A stretch of DNA of 64,000 nucleotides. It comes from Alphaproteobacteria bacterium (GTDB taxonomy: Bacteria; Pseudomonadota; Alphaproteobacteria; UBA6615). Below are positions 8,820 through 19,914 of the stretch, piece after piece (the stretch's first letter is position 1; each line of letters starts with the position of its first letter). Location of the stretch: the NCBI GenBank assembly GCA_022449545.1, contig JAKUPN010000001.1, forward strand, positions 1 through 64,000. Reading direction: 5' to 3'. The notes below the pieces were generated by a model. The model did not search any database and was not told the origin of the DNA. It worked only from the letters and a program-made list of their open reading frames with translations. A program made the translations under genes and the position numbers.

Positions 8820-9764
8820 ATGATAAATAACACAGGTTATGAAGTTGTTGTTGATGATTTTAATCAATTTGTAGATATCGGCAATAAGCCAGAAAGGTTG
8901 TGCACGGGCTTTAAATGGACCGAAGGTCCTGTTTATATTTATGAAAAAGGAACTCTATTATTTAGTGATATTCCCAATAATTGTATAATGCAATGGCAGA
9001 GAGGCAAGGGCGAAAGCTATTATTTAAGGCCATCTAATTTTAGTAATGGAAACACTCTTGATAAAGATGGACTTTTAATCACATGCGAACACGGAGGTAG
9101 AAGAGTTGTTCGTCATCATCCAAATGGTAAAGTTGAAATACTTGCCGATAGCTTCGAAGGAAAAAAATTTAACTCACCAAACGACCTAGTAATATCTCGA
9201 GACGGAGCTATCTGGTTTACGGATCCTCCGTACGGCATTCTTAGTAATGTAGAAGGATATAAGGCAAAAAGTGAATTAGATAGAAACTATGTATTCAGGT
9301 TAGATCCGCATTCAAAAAGTATCGACATTGTAGCCGATGATTTTGATAAACCGAATGGGCTAGCATTCTCTCCGGATGAAAAAAAGCTATATATAGCGGA
9401 TAGTGGAGCCATTAATGGCGCTTCGGATCCAAGTTTTAATCGGGATGCACCCCACCACATTCGTTGTTTTGACGTTTTAAACGGTCGAATCATTAGGAAC
9501 AGCACGATATTTGTGGATATTAATCAAGGAGTCCCTGACGGAATCCGCGTTGATTCCGAAGGCTTTGTATGGAGTAGTGCCTCAGACGGAGTACATTGCT
9601 ATTCGCCAACAGGAGTTCTATACGGAAAAATTTTAATACCAGAAGTAGTTGCTAATTTAACATTTGGTGGTCACAACGGTAAATATTTGTTTATAGCCGC
9701 ATCTACATCAATCTATGGGGTAAAAACAAATAGGCAAGATGCAAAAAAAGCTAGACATCTATAG
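8820..9764 (+). CDS. SMP-30/gluconolactonase/LRE-family hydrolase
   Basis: A 314-residue six-bladed beta-propeller enzyme; family members are calcium- or zinc-dependent lactonases acting on sugar lactones. The expected metal ligands are present: Glu35 in WTEGP, Asn121 in SPNDL, Asn179 in KPNGLAFSPD and Asp240 in VPDGIRVD. Blade motifs such as GAIWFTDPPYG and GFVWSSASDGV fit. There is no signal peptide, so the enzyme is cytoplasmic, unlike some periplasmic gluconolactonases. It is probably co-transcribed with the 82-residue protein upstream. No sugar dehydrogenase gene lies next to it, so the lactone cannot be named. Confidence 0.9.
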   Translation: MINNTGYEVVVDDFNQFVDIGNKPERLCTGFKWTEGPVYIYEKGTLLFSDIPNNCIMQWQRGKGESYYLRPSNFSNGNTLDKDGLLITCEHGGRRVVRHHPNGKVEILADSFEGKKFNSPNDLVISRDGAIWFTDPPYGILSNVEGYKAKSELDRNYVFRLDPHSKSIDIVADDFDKPNGLAFSPDEKKLYIADSGAINGASDPSFNRDAPHHIRCFDVLNGRIIRNSTIFVDINQGVPDGIRVDSEGFVWSSASDGVHCYSPTGVLYGKILIPEVVANLTFGGHNGKYLFIAASTSIYGVKTNRQDAKKARHL

Positions 9765-9820
9765 AAAAATCGTTGTCGGCTGACAAATTTGAAAATTTTT
9801 TACCACCAAACGTAAAAAGT

Positions 9821-9897
9821 TGGTGGGCCCGGCAGGACTCGAACCTGCGACATGACCGTTATGAGCGGCCTGTTCTAACCAACTGAACTACGGGCCC
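9821..9897 (-). tRNA. tRNA with anticodon CAT, probably tRNA-Ile2 (lysidine-modified)
   Basis: A 77-base cloverleaf on the minus strand. The acceptor stem is GGGCCCG/CGGGCCC, the anticodon stem GGCCG/CGGTC with loop CTCATAA, the T stem GCAGG/CCTGC, and a CCA end is encoded. CAT can be elongator Met, initiator Met or Ile2. The initiator is excluded because position 1-72 is a normal G-C pair. C4-G69 and C5-G68 are the determinants known for TilS recognition of Ile2, so Ile2 is favoured. A TATAAA -10-like box lies about 10 bases upstream (9907-9912). Confidence 0.93.
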
Positions 9898-10071
9898 AAC
9901 AAATGTTTTATAGGCTACATTAAAATAATCCATATTAAGAACAGACATATATCATAGAAAATAATTTGTTCCAGATAGGGTTATTAAAAAGATTCCAAAG
10001 CTATAGATATGAAGAATTGGTACAAAAATATCAACTGAAAAGATTTAGGTTTATCATTGTGACCGCTTTTA

Positions 10072-12141
10072 CTAATGATCTAGAAAACTTCTCAGTTTTC
10101 TAGAACGAGAAGGATGTTTCAATTTTCGAAGCGCTTTAGCTTCGATCTGTCTTATTCTCTCTCTTGTAACAGAAAACTGTTGCCCGACTTCTTCTAGGGT
10201 ATGGTCTGTGTTCATTCCTATTCCAAATCTCATGCGCAGAACGCGCTCTTCACGCGGAGTTAAAGTCGCTAATACTCTTGTGGTAGTTTCACGCAGATTA
10301 GCCTGGATGGCTGAATCAATAGGGAGGATGGCATTTTTATCTTCTATAAAATCACCCAAATGAGAATCTTCTTCATCACCTATTGGGGTTTCCAAAGAAA
10401 TTGGTTCTTTAGCAATTTTCAGAACCTTACGTACCTTTTCAAGAGGCATATGCAACTTGATAGCTAACTCATCGGGTGTAGGTTCCCGACCAATCTCGTG
10501 TAACATTTGACGTGAAGTACGCACCAATTTATTGATGGTCTCAATCATATGAACTGGTATTCGGATAGTACGAGCCTGATCTGCAATAGAACGAGTAATT
10601 GCTTGACGGATCCACCAGGTGGCATAGGTCGAAAACTTATAACCTCGCCGATATTCAAACTTATCAACTGCCTTCATTAAGCCAATGTTACCCTCTTGGA
10701 TCAAATCTAGAAACTGTAGACCTCGATTTGTATACTTCTTCGCTATTGAAATAACCAATCGTAAATTAGCCTCAACCATTTCCTTCTTGGCACGGCTAGC
10801 TTCTTTCTCACCTTGCTGAACAGTGCTCACTATGCGACGAAACTCGGATACGGGCAAACCAACTCTAGTTGAGATTTCATGAATTTCTCTACGAATTGTT
10901 TTTATTTCTTCAGGCTTTTTAGTAGCAAAATCATTCCAACCCTTACTTTTAAGGCGACCCACTCTACTCACCCACCGAGGCGCTATCTCGTTATCAATAT
11001 ATTGTTCAAGAAATTCAGCCCTACTTACACCAGAATCTACAGCTAGCCTCAACAATTTACCTTCGAAATTAGTTAAACGTCTATTAAGACCATAAAGCTC
11101 ATCAACTAAAGTCTCTATACGAGCATTGTTAAGGCGAACTGACTCCATTAACTCAACTAACTCTGCCTGCAACTTTCCGTAACGCCTTTCTTGTGCGGTA
11201 GAAAGTTGATCAGATTTTTTTCTTAATCCAGCAAGTCTCTGATCTTGTAGCTTACGCAGTTTTTTATAAGTTTTACTGATTTCATCAAAATTTTTAAGCA
11301 CGTCTGGTTTTAAACGCGTCTCCATTGCAGCCAAAGATAAATTGACAGAATCTTCATCAAATTCTTCATCATTATCTTCATCATTATCTTCAGAGTTATC
11401 TTCCTTGTCCTTAATACTATTTTCTGGGGCATTTTGAATATGCCCATTGGCTGAAATACTTCCGTTGCCTTCGACACCACCACCTTGGCCATTCGCCTTA
11501 ACGCTTTCTTGACTTAGGCCATTGGTGCTGACAGCAGACCCTAAACTGTGATCAACTTCAGGAGAATCTGTTCCTAGAGTTGCATCCAGGTCAATCACAT
11601 CACGAAGCAAAATTCGTTCATCTTGAAGAGCATCACGCCACTGAATAATAGCTCGAATAGTCAGTGGTGATTCGCAAATTGAACCAATCATTTTTTCCCG
11701 CCCAGCTTCGATGCGTTTAGCTATGGCAATTTCACCTTCTCTTGATAATAACTCTACGGTGCCCATCTCGCGTAAATACATTCGCACTGGATCGTCGGTT
11801 CTACCAATATCTTCTGAAGAGTTAGAGGCGGAGGTGGATTTTTCAGTACCTTTACTATCACTTTTATTTAAAGATGATGAATTTTCCGAATCTTCTTTCT
11901 CTTCACCCTCAACAACATTAATACCCATTTCAGAAAGCTGGGCTAAAATATCTTCTATTTGCTCGGAAGAGACCTGTTCCTGTGGCAAGGTCTCGTTTAT
12001 TTCATCGTATGTTATATAGCCTCGCTCTTTACCTTTAGCTATCATTTTTTTGACAGCTTGAACTGAGCTATCCATTAATGGACCATCGGCCGCCTCTTCT
12101 CTTTCTTCCGCCATTACTGATGATTCTTGTTTACTCGCCAT
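10072..12141 (-). CDS. rpoD: RNA polymerase sigma factor RpoD (sigma-70)
   Basis: The primary sigma factor, directing RNA polymerase to housekeeping promoters. The 689-residue protein shows region 1.1 (about 20-80), region 1.2 ([21 protein letters not shown]), the non-conserved region, and region 2 ([22 protein letters not shown], then [22 protein letters not shown]). Region 3 and region 4 with the HTH ([38 protein letters not shown]) follow. Between regions 1 and 2 is an Asn/Asp/Glu-rich acidic tract ([17 protein letters not shown]), encoded by imperfect 12-base repeats. It lies 51 bp downstream of dnaG on the same strand, the classic macromolecular-synthesis pairing. Confidence 0.98.
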   Translation of the reverse strand: MASKQESSVMAEEREEAADGPLMDSSVQAVKKMIAKGKERGYITYDEINETLPQEQVSSEQIEDILAQLSEMGINVVEGEEKEDSENSSSLNKSDSKGTEKSTSASNSSEDIGRTDDPVRMYLREMGTVELLSREGEIAIAKRIEAGREKMIGSICESPLTIRAIIQWRDALQDERILLRDVIDLDATLGTDSPEVDHSLGSAVSTNGLSQESVKANGQGGGVEGNGSISANGHIQNAPENSIKDKEDNSEDNDEDNDEEFDEDSVNLSLAAMETRLKPDVLKNFDEISKTYKKLRKLQDQRLAGLRKKSDQLSTAQERRYGKLQAELVELMESVRLNNARIETLVDELYGLNRRLTNFEGKLLRLAVDSGVSRAEFLEQYIDNEIAPRWVSRVGRLKSKGWNDFATKKPEEIKTIRREIHEISTRVGLPVSEFRRIVSTVQQGEKEASRAKKEMVEANLRLVISIAKKYTNRGLQFLDLIQEGNIGLMKAVDKFEYRRGYKFSTYATWWIRQAITRSIADQARTIRIPVHMIETINKLVRTSRQMLHEIGREPTPDELAIKLHMPLEKVRKVLKIAKEPISLETPIGDEEDSHLGDFIEDKNAILPIDSAIQANLRETTTRVLATLTPREERVLRMRFGIGMNTDHTLEEVGQQFSVTRERIRQIEAKALRKLKHPSRSRKLRSFLDH

Positions 12142-12192
12142 TATTCCCTCATTTGACAGCTCAATTTGTTATAACTGAACAATACTAGGGCT

Positions 12193-13989
12193 TTAAATAC
12201 CGCCCGAACCTGTCTGCTCCCGAAGAATTTCCAATAATTTATTACTGTTTTCTTCGTTCATTTCATCCGCAAGTTCCTCTTTTGCTACATCACGGTCGAC
12301 CTTTAACCTTCGGAAACGATAAGACAAAACTATCTCCTCTAAAGCTGAAGCAGCTAGATCTTTAGAGGAACTGGGCGCCGCAAACAATGCCTGTTTGTAA
12401 ATCTTTTTATTTAAAACAGCCAACATCTGTCTTTCAAACCCATTAGTAACCAGATGGCTCTGCAACGCTTCACTGTCAAGGTCTGGATGATCAACTGTTA
12501 CGTTTAAAATTTCACGCAACATTTTGTCAAGATCCTTATTAGATAGAGAAATCTCAGCTAATTCTTCAACTAGACCATGCACTAAGTCGTTATGATTGAT
12601 CAAGATAGACAATAATACCATCTCCTGACGTTCTTTAAGAGACAATATATCCCCTCTTGGGCCATATTGACTTAATGTTGAAGAACGATCGAATGAGTTT
12701 TCATATTTTCTAGTATTAATTTTATCTTGAAAAAAAGAATTTACTTTTCTTCGAAGACTTTGCCGATAATGATATTGTACGTTCCGATCATTAATACGAT
12801 TAACATGATAATTAAATTTACTTTCTAATTCAGCTCTTCTTTCGGGTGTAGTGAAGCGCTTATTATTTGTTTCCAAGGCCCAAATCATATCGACCAACGG
12901 CAAAGCCTTATCCATAAGTAACTTCAAACCCTGAGCTGTTCTCTTGTGTATAATACTATCTGGATCTTCACCTTCTGGAAGGTTAATAAATCTAAGTGAC
13001 TTACCAGGTTTTAGCATAGGCAAAGCCTTCTCCGCCGCTCGAAAACTAGCTCTAAGTCCAGCATTATCACCATCAAAACATAACAAAGGCTCATCTGCTA
13101 TGCGCCACAACAATAAAATCTGCTCCTCGGTAAGGGCAGTCCCTAAAGGGGCGACAACATTTAATATTCCTGCTTGAGATAGGGATATTACATCCGTATA
13201 GCCTTCAACAACAATTACAGAACCGCTTTCCGCACTAGCTTTCCTAGCTTGAGGCCAATTGTATAAAACTTTGCCTTTTCTGAAAAATGATGTTTCGGGC
13301 GAATTAAGGTATTTGGGCTGACCATCTCCTATTAGTCTTCCACCAAAACCAATAACTTTGTCCTGCCGGTCAACAATCGGGAAAGTAACTCGATTAAAGA
13401 AATAATCCCTATCAGCTCCGGACCCCTCTGAACGTTTAAGCAAACCGCAGCTAATAAGCTGTTCACTAGTAATGTTATGTTGCTCCATTGCTTGTCTCAA
13501 TAAGCCACGACCACTAGGAGCAAAGCCAAGCCTAAATTTCTTAATCGTATCATCAGAAAAACCTCTTTTTTGCAAATAGTCCTTAGCCTGCATACCAACG
13601 GGATCGAAGAGATGCTTTTGATACCAGAGGCAAGATTTTTCGATTATCTGCTGCAGGTCAGCTTGTTCTTTCGTTATTTTTTTATCATGAGAAGAGGTTT
13701 CTGGAATAGGAAGCCCTGCAATTTCTGCTAATTTTTCTACGGATTCCAGAAAACTCAAGCCATCTGCCTGCATTAGAAAACTAATTACATCTCCGTGAGC
13801 CCCACAGCCAAAGCAATGATAAAAACCTTTAGAGTCATTTACAGTGAATGAGGGTGTTTTTTCGTTATGGAATGGACAAAGCCCCGTAAATTCTTGTCCC
13901 CTTTGAACTAAGCGCACCTTAGGGGATACAACTTCTGATACCCTTATTCGAGCTCGTAATTCGTCTAAAAATTGATTAGGAAATGCCAT
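12193..13989 (-). CDS. dnaG: DNA primase
   Basis: DnaG makes RNA primers for chromosome replication. The 598-residue protein has the N-terminal CHC2 zinc-binding domain (Cys38, His41, Cys59, Cys62 in CPFHNEKTPSF and FYHCFGCG), the catalytic core with YLQKRGFSDDTIKKFRLG, and the TOPRIM domain with VVEGYTDVISL and CFDGDNAGLRA. A helical C-terminal helicase-binding part follows. Length is normal for alphaproteobacteria. rpoD follows directly, so the two are probably co-transcribed. Confidence 0.98.
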   Translation of the reverse strand: MAFPNQFLDELRARIRVSEVVSPKVRLVQRGQEFTGLCPFHNEKTPSFTVNDSKGFYHCFGCGAHGDVISFLMQADGLSFLESVEKLAEIAGLPIPETSSHDKKITKEQADLQQIIEKSCLWYQKHLFDPVGMQAKDYLQKRGFSDDTIKKFRLGFAPSGRGLLRQAMEQHNITSEQLISCGLLKRSEGSGADRDYFFNRVTFPIVDRQDKVIGFGGRLIGDGQPKYLNSPETSFFRKGKVLYNWPQARKASAESGSVIVVEGYTDVISLSQAGILNVVAPLGTALTEEQILLLWRIADEPLLCFDGDNAGLRASFRAAEKALPMLKPGKSLRFINLPEGEDPDSIIHKRTAQGLKLLMDKALPLVDMIWALETNNKRFTTPERRAELESKFNYHVNRINDRNVQYHYRQSLRRKVNSFFQDKINTRKYENSFDRSSTLSQYGPRGDILSLKERQEMVLLSILINHNDLVHGLVEELAEISLSNKDLDKMLREILNVTVDHPDLDSEALQSHLVTNGFERQMLAVLNKKIYKQALFAAPSSSKDLAASALEEIVLSYRFRRLKVDRDVAKEELADEMNEENSNKLLEILREQTGSGGI

Positions 13990-14140
13990 TAGGTCCTTAT
14001 AGCTTTTAAACGATTTAAATGGAGTGGCTAATTTCGATCACCATAAATTAGATTTACATATTAAACTTAGTCACGCTAACTGATCACTTTTATCTTAGCA
14101 TAATAATGAAGAGATTGGGGATAACTATGACAGTACTCTA

Positions 14141-14602
14141 CTAACCTGTCGCCAACCTGTCTTTCACCAATGCGCCAGCCTTACCAAAATCCATTTGACC
14201 AGAATATACTTTACGAAGCGCACCCATAACATTTCCCATGTCTCGAAGGTTTTCTGCGCCAATATCTCTTATTACCTGATCTACTATATTCTTAATTTCT
14301 TCGTCATTTAACTGTTTAGGTAAAAACTTTTCAATAACAGTAATCTCTTCGGCCTCTTGCTCAGCTAATTCCAATCGACCGCCTTCCTGGTACATGCTTA
14401 TGGATTCCCTGCGTTGCTTAACCATTGTTTGAAGCATTTGAAGTATTTCATCATCAGCAATTCCTTCAGAATCACCTTTAGAACGAGCGGCTATATCACG
14501 ATCTTTTAATGCTGCCATAATTAGGCGCACCGTGGATATAGTCCGCTTGTCTTGAAGTTTAAGTGCCGACTTTAGAGCTTCTGGAATCGCATTTCTAAGC
14601 AT
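14141..14602 (-). CDS. GatB/YqeY domain-containing protein
   Basis: A 153-residue YqeY-type protein related to the tail domain of GatB. It is thought to interact with tRNA or amidotransferases, but its exact role is unknown. Family features are KDKRTISTVRLI-like N-terminal helices (here KLQDKRTISTVRLIMAALKDRDIAAR), the QMLQTMVKQRRESISMYQ segment, EEITVIEKFLPKQL, and the C-terminal MGNVMGALRKVYSGQMDFGKAGALVKDRL. The frame extends nine codons upstream from a TTG, but the ATG giving MLRNAIPEALK matches the family. It diverges from carA, a frequent alphaproteobacterial arrangement. Confidence 0.92.
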   Translation of the reverse strand: MLRNAIPEALKSALKLQDKRTISTVRLIMAALKDRDIAARSKGDSEGIADDEILQMLQTMVKQRRESISMYQEGGRLELAEQEAEEITVIEKFLPKQLNDEEIKNIVDQVIRDIGAENLRDMGNVMGALRKVYSGQMDFGKAGALVKDRLATG

Positions 14603-14718
14603 ATCAGTATCAACGTTAGTATATGGCAATGATTATAACTTATATTAAAAATAGTAGCAAAAGGATTACCAACCTATAACTTCATGTTTTAAAACAATTT
14701 TTCTATTTTGGTCAACGG

Positions 14719-14747
14719 TTGACGACTCAAAGCTTGTAGCTTAAAAA
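14719..14747 (+). promoter_or_regulatory. candidate sigma-70 promoter for carAB
   Basis: TTGACG at 14719-14724 and TAAAAA at 14742-14747 are separated by 17 bases, upstream of carA. A second possible pair, TTGTTT at 14763-14768 and TATAAA at 14785-14790 with a 16-base spacer, lies closer to the gene. Both are matches by eye only; which is used is not known. Confidence 0.35.
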
Positions 14748-14848
14748 TTCCTTACCTGCGCCTTGTTTTAGTATATTTCCATTGTATAAAGAACCTAAGA
14801 CAAAAATTACAAAACACGCAATAATACTCTGTTTAGGAACCCACTTAC

Positions 14849-16021
14849 ATGACCGCTTATTCGGGTTACGACTGGAAACAGCCCGAATGGGCAACCGGAG
14901 CGCTTATTTTGGCCGACGGTACAGTTTTTTGGGCAAAAGGTGCAGGTTCCGAGGGCGTTGCAGTCGGTGAAGTATGCTTCAATACTTCCATGACTGGCTA
15001 TCAAGAGATAATTACTGATCCATCATACGCAGGCCAAATAATTACTTTTACTTTTCCTCACATAGGTAATGTTGGAGTTAATCCTGAAGATTATGAGTCT
15101 ACAATACCAGCAACCCGAGGTTGTATTTTTCGATCGACAATAACCAAACCAGCGAACTGGCGTTCAACAAGCAGTCTTGATTTGTGGCTAAAAAAAAGCA
15201 GTTTGGTAGCCATTAGCGATCTTGATACACGTCAATTAACGAATGCTATTCGTACTGAAGGAACTCAAGCTGGTGTCATCGTCCATCAGTCCCAAAAGCC
15301 AATTAACATAGATGAATTTTTGTATACAGCCCAGTCTTGGCCTGGGCTAGTGGGAATGGATCTTGCAAAAGAGGTAACCTGCAGAAATGCGTATGTATGG
15401 AATAGCAACGAAGCATCGACTAAAAATGATTACGAACAATTGATCCCTATAAAATACCATATTGTTGCTATTGATTATGGAGCAAAACAGAATATTTTAC
15501 GCTGCTTCGCCAATCTTGGCTGTCGTATCACTGTCTTGCCCGCTTCAGCAACTTCCACCGAAATCTTCAGTCATAACCCTGATGGGATTTTTTTGTCTAA
15601 TGGTCCCGGAGACCCTGTATCTACTGGCAGCTATGCTGTTCCAATGATAAAAGAATTAATATCTTCGGGTCTTCCTGTTTTTGGTATTTGTTTAGGACAT
15701 CAAATGATGGCTTTAGCCTTAGGTGCTAAAACAGAAAAAATGCATCACGGTCATCATGGAGCCAATCATCCGGTAAAAAACTTGATTAGTGGTAGAGTAG
15801 AAATAACAAGTCAGAACCACGGTTTTGTTGTAGCGGACAAATCACTACCAACCGATTTAATTGTTACCCACAGATCACTGTTTGATAATAGTTTGGAAGG
15901 TTTACGATTAAAGGACAAACCGGTTTTTTCAGTTCAATATCATCCAGAATCCTCCCCAGGGCCTCATGACTCCAGATACCTTTTCGAACTTTTCCTTGAA
16001 ATGATCGACTCGAAAGAATGA
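14849..16021 (+). CDS. carA: carbamoyl-phosphate synthase small subunit (glutaminase)
   Basis: CarA hydrolyses glutamine and channels ammonia to CarB for carbamoyl phosphate, the precursor of arginine and pyrimidines. The 390-residue protein has the N-terminal small-subunit domain (GEVCFNTSMTGYQE, DTRQLTNAIR). Its C-terminal class I glutamine amidotransferase domain has nucleophile Cys281 in VFGICLGHQ and the His365/Glu367 pair in SVQYHPESSPGPHDS. An AGGA ribosome site lies about 9 bases before the ATG. carB begins 3 bp after the stop, so the two are one operon. Confidence 0.98.
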   Translation: MTAYSGYDWKQPEWATGALILADGTVFWAKGAGSEGVAVGEVCFNTSMTGYQEIITDPSYAGQIITFTFPHIGNVGVNPEDYESTIPATRGCIFRSTITKPANWRSTSSLDLWLKKSSLVAISDLDTRQLTNAIRTEGTQAGVIVHQSQKPINIDEFLYTAQSWPGLVGMDLAKEVTCRNAYVWNSNEASTKNDYEQLIPIKYHIVAIDYGAKQNILRCFANLGCRITVLPASATSTEIFSHNPDGIFLSNGPGDPVSTGSYAVPMIKELISSGLPVFGICLGHQMMALALGAKTEKMHHGHHGANHPVKNLISGRVEITSQNHGFVVADKSLPTDLIVTHRSLFDNSLEGLRLKDKPVFSVQYHPESSPGPHDSRYLFELFLEMIDSKE

Positions 16022-16024
16022 ATT

Positions 16025-19000
16025 ATGCCTAGACGAGACGATATAAAGACCATAATGATCGTCGGAGCTGGCCCAATTGTAATTGGGCAAGCATGCGAAT
16101 TTGATTACTCAGGCACACAAGCGATAAAAGCGCTTCGCGATGAGAATTATCGGATCGTATTAGTAAATTCAAATCCGGCAACAATAATGACCGACCCTAC
16201 AATGGCGGATAAAACATACATTGAACCAATTACTCCTGAAATCGTTGAAAAAATTTTAGAATTGGAGCGCCCCGAGGCTATTCTTCCTACCATGGGCGGC
16301 CAAACAGCACTAAATACTTGCTTGAGCCTTGAACGCAATGGGGTTTTAGAAAGATTAAATGTAGAGATGATTGGCGCAAAGGCGAAAGTAATAGATAAAG
16401 CTGAGGATCGACTTCAATTCAGGGAAGCTATGTCGGAGATTGGTCTGGAGTCCCCTTCTAGCTTGTTGGTTAAGGACATTTCTGATGCAGAGCAGGGACT
16501 CAAAAAAGTTGGGCTTCCTGCAATTATACGCCCCAGTTTTACTCTCGCAGGCACCGGAGGAGGTATTGCCTATAATCGCGAAGAGTACTTTGAAATCGTA
16601 AGAGGTGGATTAACAGCGTCACCTGTAAATGAAGTTTTGGTGGAAGAATCAGTATTAGGTTGGAAAGAGTATGAAATGGAGGTGGTACGCGATTACAAGG
16701 ATAATTGCATTATAGTTTGCTCGATTGAGAATATTGACCCTATGGGCGTTCATACTGGAGATTCTATTACTGTTGCTCCTGCTCTTACCTTAACAGATAA
16801 AGAATATCAACTAATGCGCAACTCTTCGATCGCATGCCTTCGAAAAATTGGGGTAGATACAGGAGGGTCAAATGTTCAATTTGCGATAAACCCCAAAAAT
16901 GGGCGTATGGTCGTAATTGAGATGAATCCAAGGGTAAGTCGGTCTTCTGCCCTTGCTTCTAAAGCAACTGGATTTCCAATTGCTAAAGTCGCCGCAAAAC
17001 TCGCAGTTGGTTACACATTGGATGAACTGGACAACGATATAACAGGTGTCACCCCAGCAAGTTTTGAGCCAACACTTGACTATGTAGTAACAAAAATCCC
17101 TCGTTTTACTTTTGAAAAATTTCCAGGCACTGAAGCTCTACTTACCACCTCAATGAAATCTGTTGGAGAAGTAATGGCAATTGGTCGTACTTTTTCAGAA
17201 AGTTTACAAAAAGCGATGCGTTCACTCGAAACTGGTTTGACAGGGTTGAATGAAATTGAGATTCCAGGTGCCTTAAATAAACAAAATGGAATGAATTATG
17301 AACCAGATGCATTGCGTGCTGCACTTGGTCGTCCTAGTCCTGATCGACTTTTAATAATTGCCCAAGCAATAAGACTGGGTATGAGCCTTAGCGAAATAGA
17401 AAGGGTCACAAGATATGATAAGTGGTTTCTTGAACAAATAGACAATATTATACAAGCTGAGAATCAGGTAGCAGCCAACGGACTGCCTAATAGCTACGAT
17501 GAGCTAATGAGCTTAAAGAAAATGGGCTTTTCTGATGCCAGATTATCCGAACTTAGCAAAGTATCAGAAAAGAGTATTATGGAGCTTCGCCGATCGATAT
17601 CATTAAATCCCGTCTATAAAAGGGTAGACACTTGTGCTGCAGAGTTTTCGAGCCAAACACCATACCTTTATTCGACTTATGAAGGCAATTACAATCAACC
17701 TGGAGAGTGCGAATCAAAACCCAACAATAATAAAAAAGTTATAATTCTTGGTGGTGGTCCAAATCGTATTGGGCAAGGAATAGAGTTTGATTATTGCTGT
17801 GTCCATGCAGCATTTTCTCTTTCTGAAGCAGGGTACGAAACAATAATGATTAATTGCAACCCAGAGACTGTCTCAACTGACTACGACACTTCTGACCGTC
17901 TTTATTTTGAACCTTTATCTGCGGAAGATGTAATTGAAATATGTAGGCTCGAGAAAACAAGAGGAAAATTACAAGGAGTTATTTTACAGTTAGGGGGACA
18001 GACCCCTCTCAACTTAGCAAAGGCATTAGAAGCTCAGGGCATACCTATTCTGGGAACCTCTTCTGAAGCGATTGACCTTTCTGAAGATAGAAAAAGGTTC
18101 CAAAAACTGCTTCAAGAATTAAACTTTCTACAGCCTGAAAACGGTATAGCGACAAGCAAGGAAGAAGCAATTTTAGTCGCTGAGGGTTTATCTTACCCAT
18201 TATTAATTAGACCATCATATGTCCTTGGCGGCAGAGCAATGGAGATAGTACATGATAAAGAGAGTCTAGAAAAATACATTTCGGATGCTGTTAATGTGTC
18301 AGGCGAAAGTCCAGTTTTGCTAGATAGTTTTCTTCAAGAAGCAACCGAAGTTGATGTCGATATGCTATGTGACAAAGAAGGAGATATATACATAGCTGGG
18401 ATTATGGAACACATAGAAGAGGCTGGTATACATAGCGGAGATAGCGCTTGCGCCTTACCTCCATTTAGCCTGTCCGATGCAATTTTAGATAAAATACAAA
18501 ATCAGGCATCAGAATTAGCGAGAACCCTTAAAGTAGTTGGCCTGATGAATGTACAATTTGCAGTTAAATCCAATGAAGTTTATTTCATAGAAGCCAACCC
18601 AAGAGCAAGCCGAACTGTTCCATTTGTGGCAAAAGCAACAGGAGTACCAGTAGCAAAAATTGCTGCAAGATTGATGACAGGAGAATTACTTTCTAATTTT
18701 AAGCTAGGCCAAAGGTTTCTAAAAACAGCCCCGAAACAAAATCACATTGCCATCAAAGAAGCTGTTTTTCCATTCACTCGATTTCCTGGAGTTGATACGA
18801 TTTTGGGCCCTGAAATGAAGTCAACCGGTGAAGTTATGGGTTTGGACACTGACTTTGGTCACGCTTTTGCAAAATCACAAATTGCTGGAGGAAATCACGT
18901 ACCAGTAACAGGAAATGTGTTCATTTCAGTAAAAAATCAAGATAAAAACAGCACTATTGAGATCGCTCGCCGCTTAATAGAAACAAACTTTAATATTTTA

Positions 19001-19306
19001 GCCACAAGAGGCACTGCCGACCATTTAACTAAAAATGGAATAAAAGTTAAAACTATAAATAAGGTATTAGAAGGACGACCTCATGTTGTGGATGCTATGA
19101 CAAATAATGAAATAGACCTGGTCATAAATACTACAGAGGGAAGCCAATCAATTTCAGATAGCTATAGCCTGCGCAGAACAGCATTAACACAAGGAATTCC
19201 TTACTATACTACTTTGGCTGGAGCTCGTGCAGCATTGATGGTAATTGAATCAATGAGCAGAAGTAGTCTTGAAGTTGCACCTTTACAGTCCTATTTTAAT
19301 AACTAA
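16025..19306 (+). CDS. carB: carbamoyl-phosphate synthase large subunit
   Basis: CarB makes carbamoyl phosphate from bicarbonate, ATP and CarA-derived ammonia. The 1093-residue protein has the two homologous ATP-grasp halves. The first begins [21 protein letters not shown] and has the [14 protein letters not shown] loop. The second begins [19 protein letters not shown] and has [16 protein letters not shown]-terminal allosteric (MGS-like) domain starts near residue 950, with [17 protein letters not shown]. The length and domain order are normal. It is translated directly after carA; greA follows 102 bp later on the same strand. Confidence 0.98.
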   Translation: MPRRDDIKTIMIVGAGPIVIGQACEFDYSGTQAIKALRDENYRIVLVNSNPATIMTDPTMADKTYIEPITPEIVEKILELERPEAILPTMGGQTALNTCLSLERNGVLERLNVEMIGAKAKVIDKAEDRLQFREAMSEIGLESPSSLLVKDISDAEQGLKKVGLPAIIRPSFTLAGTGGGIAYNREEYFEIVRGGLTASPVNEVLVEESVLGWKEYEMEVVRDYKDNCIIVCSIENIDPMGVHTGDSITVAPALTLTDKEYQLMRNSSIACLRKIGVDTGGSNVQFAINPKNGRMVVIEMNPRVSRSSALASKATGFPIAKVAAKLAVGYTLDELDNDITGVTPASFEPTLDYVVTKIPRFTFEKFPGTEALLTTSMKSVGEVMAIGRTFSESLQKAMRSLETGLTGLNEIEIPGALNKQNGMNYEPDALRAALGRPSPDRLLIIAQAIRLGMSLSEIERVTRYDKWFLEQIDNIIQAENQVAANGLPNSYDELMSLKKMGFSDARLSELSKVSEKSIMELRRSISLNPVYKRVDTCAAEFSSQTPYLYSTYEGNYNQPGECESKPNNNKKVIILGGGPNRIGQGIEFDYCCVHAAFSLSEAGYETIMINCNPETVSTDYDTSDRLYFEPLSAEDVIEICRLEKTRGKLQGVILQLGGQTPLNLAKALEAQGIPILGTSSEAIDLSEDRKRFQKLLQELNFLQPENGIATSKEEAILVAEGLSYPLLIRPSYVLGGRAMEIVHDKESLEKYISDAVNVSGESPVLLDSFLQEATEVDVDMLCDKEGDIYIAGIMEHIEEAGIHSGDSACALPPFSLSDAILDKIQNQASELARTLKVVGLMNVQFAVKSNEVYFIEANPRASRTVPFVAKATGVPVAKIAARLMTGELLSNFKLGQRFLKTAPKQNHIAIKEAVFPFTRFPGVDTILGPEMKSTGEVMGLDTDFGHAFAKSQIAGGNHVPVTGNVFISVKNQDKNSTIEIARRLIETNFNILATRGTADHLTKNGIKVKTINKVLEGRPHVVDAMTNNEIDLVINTTEGSQSISDSYSLRRTALTQGIPYYTTLAGARAALMVIESMSRSSLEVAPLQSYFNN

Positions 19307-19408
19307 TTCTTTTTAATTTGTGTCATAGTCTAAAAACATAAATAATTATTAGTTTTCGGATATAATAATAGATAATATATTTTTAATTAAAAAAACCCAG
19401 ATAATATT

Positions 19409-19882
19409 ATGGATAAAACACCTATGACCGCTGAAGGTCATGCCATTCTCCAGGATGAACTGCGCAACTTAAAATCTGTTGAGAGGCCAGCTGTTATAAA
19501 AGCAATAGCAGCTGCACGCGAGCATGGAGACCTATCAGAAAATGCCGAATATCATGCGGCCCGTGAAAGACAAAGTTTCATAGAAGGAAGAATTGGTGAA
19601 TTGGAAGATGCTAGTAAAAGGGCTGAAATTATTGATACTTCGAAACTTAAAGGAAAAACCGCTCGTTTCGGAGCTAAGGTTAAACTATCCGATGAAGATA
19701 GTGGAAATGAAACCACCTATCAGCTCGTAGGCGAGTTCGAAGCGGATTTGAAAAAAAATAAAATTTCTATAGCTTCACCGATTGGAAAAGCATTAATTGG
19801 TAGATCTTCAGGAGACAGCGTGGAGGTTCAAACACCAAATGGCATCCGATATTACGAAATTGTTTCGGTACGATTTAAATAA
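19409..19882 (+). CDS. greA: transcription elongation factor GreA
   Basis: GreA rescues backtracked RNA polymerase by stimulating transcript cleavage. The 157-residue protein has the N-terminal coiled coil (residues about 1-75) with the acidic tip [15 protein letters not shown] that reaches the active site. The C-terminal FKBP-like domain has [30 protein letters not shown]. Length is standard. The carAB-greA order is common in alphaproteobacteria. Confidence 0.97.
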   Translation: MDKTPMTAEGHAILQDELRNLKSVERPAVIKAIAAAREHGDLSENAEYHAARERQSFIEGRIGELEDASKRAEIIDTSKLKGKTARFGAKVKLSDEDSGNETTYQLVGEFEADLKKNKISIASPIGKALIGRSSGDSVEVQTPNGIRYYEIVSVRFK

Positions 19883-19914
19883 AAAATCAACTCTAGTCGT
19901 AAAAATAAACTTTT

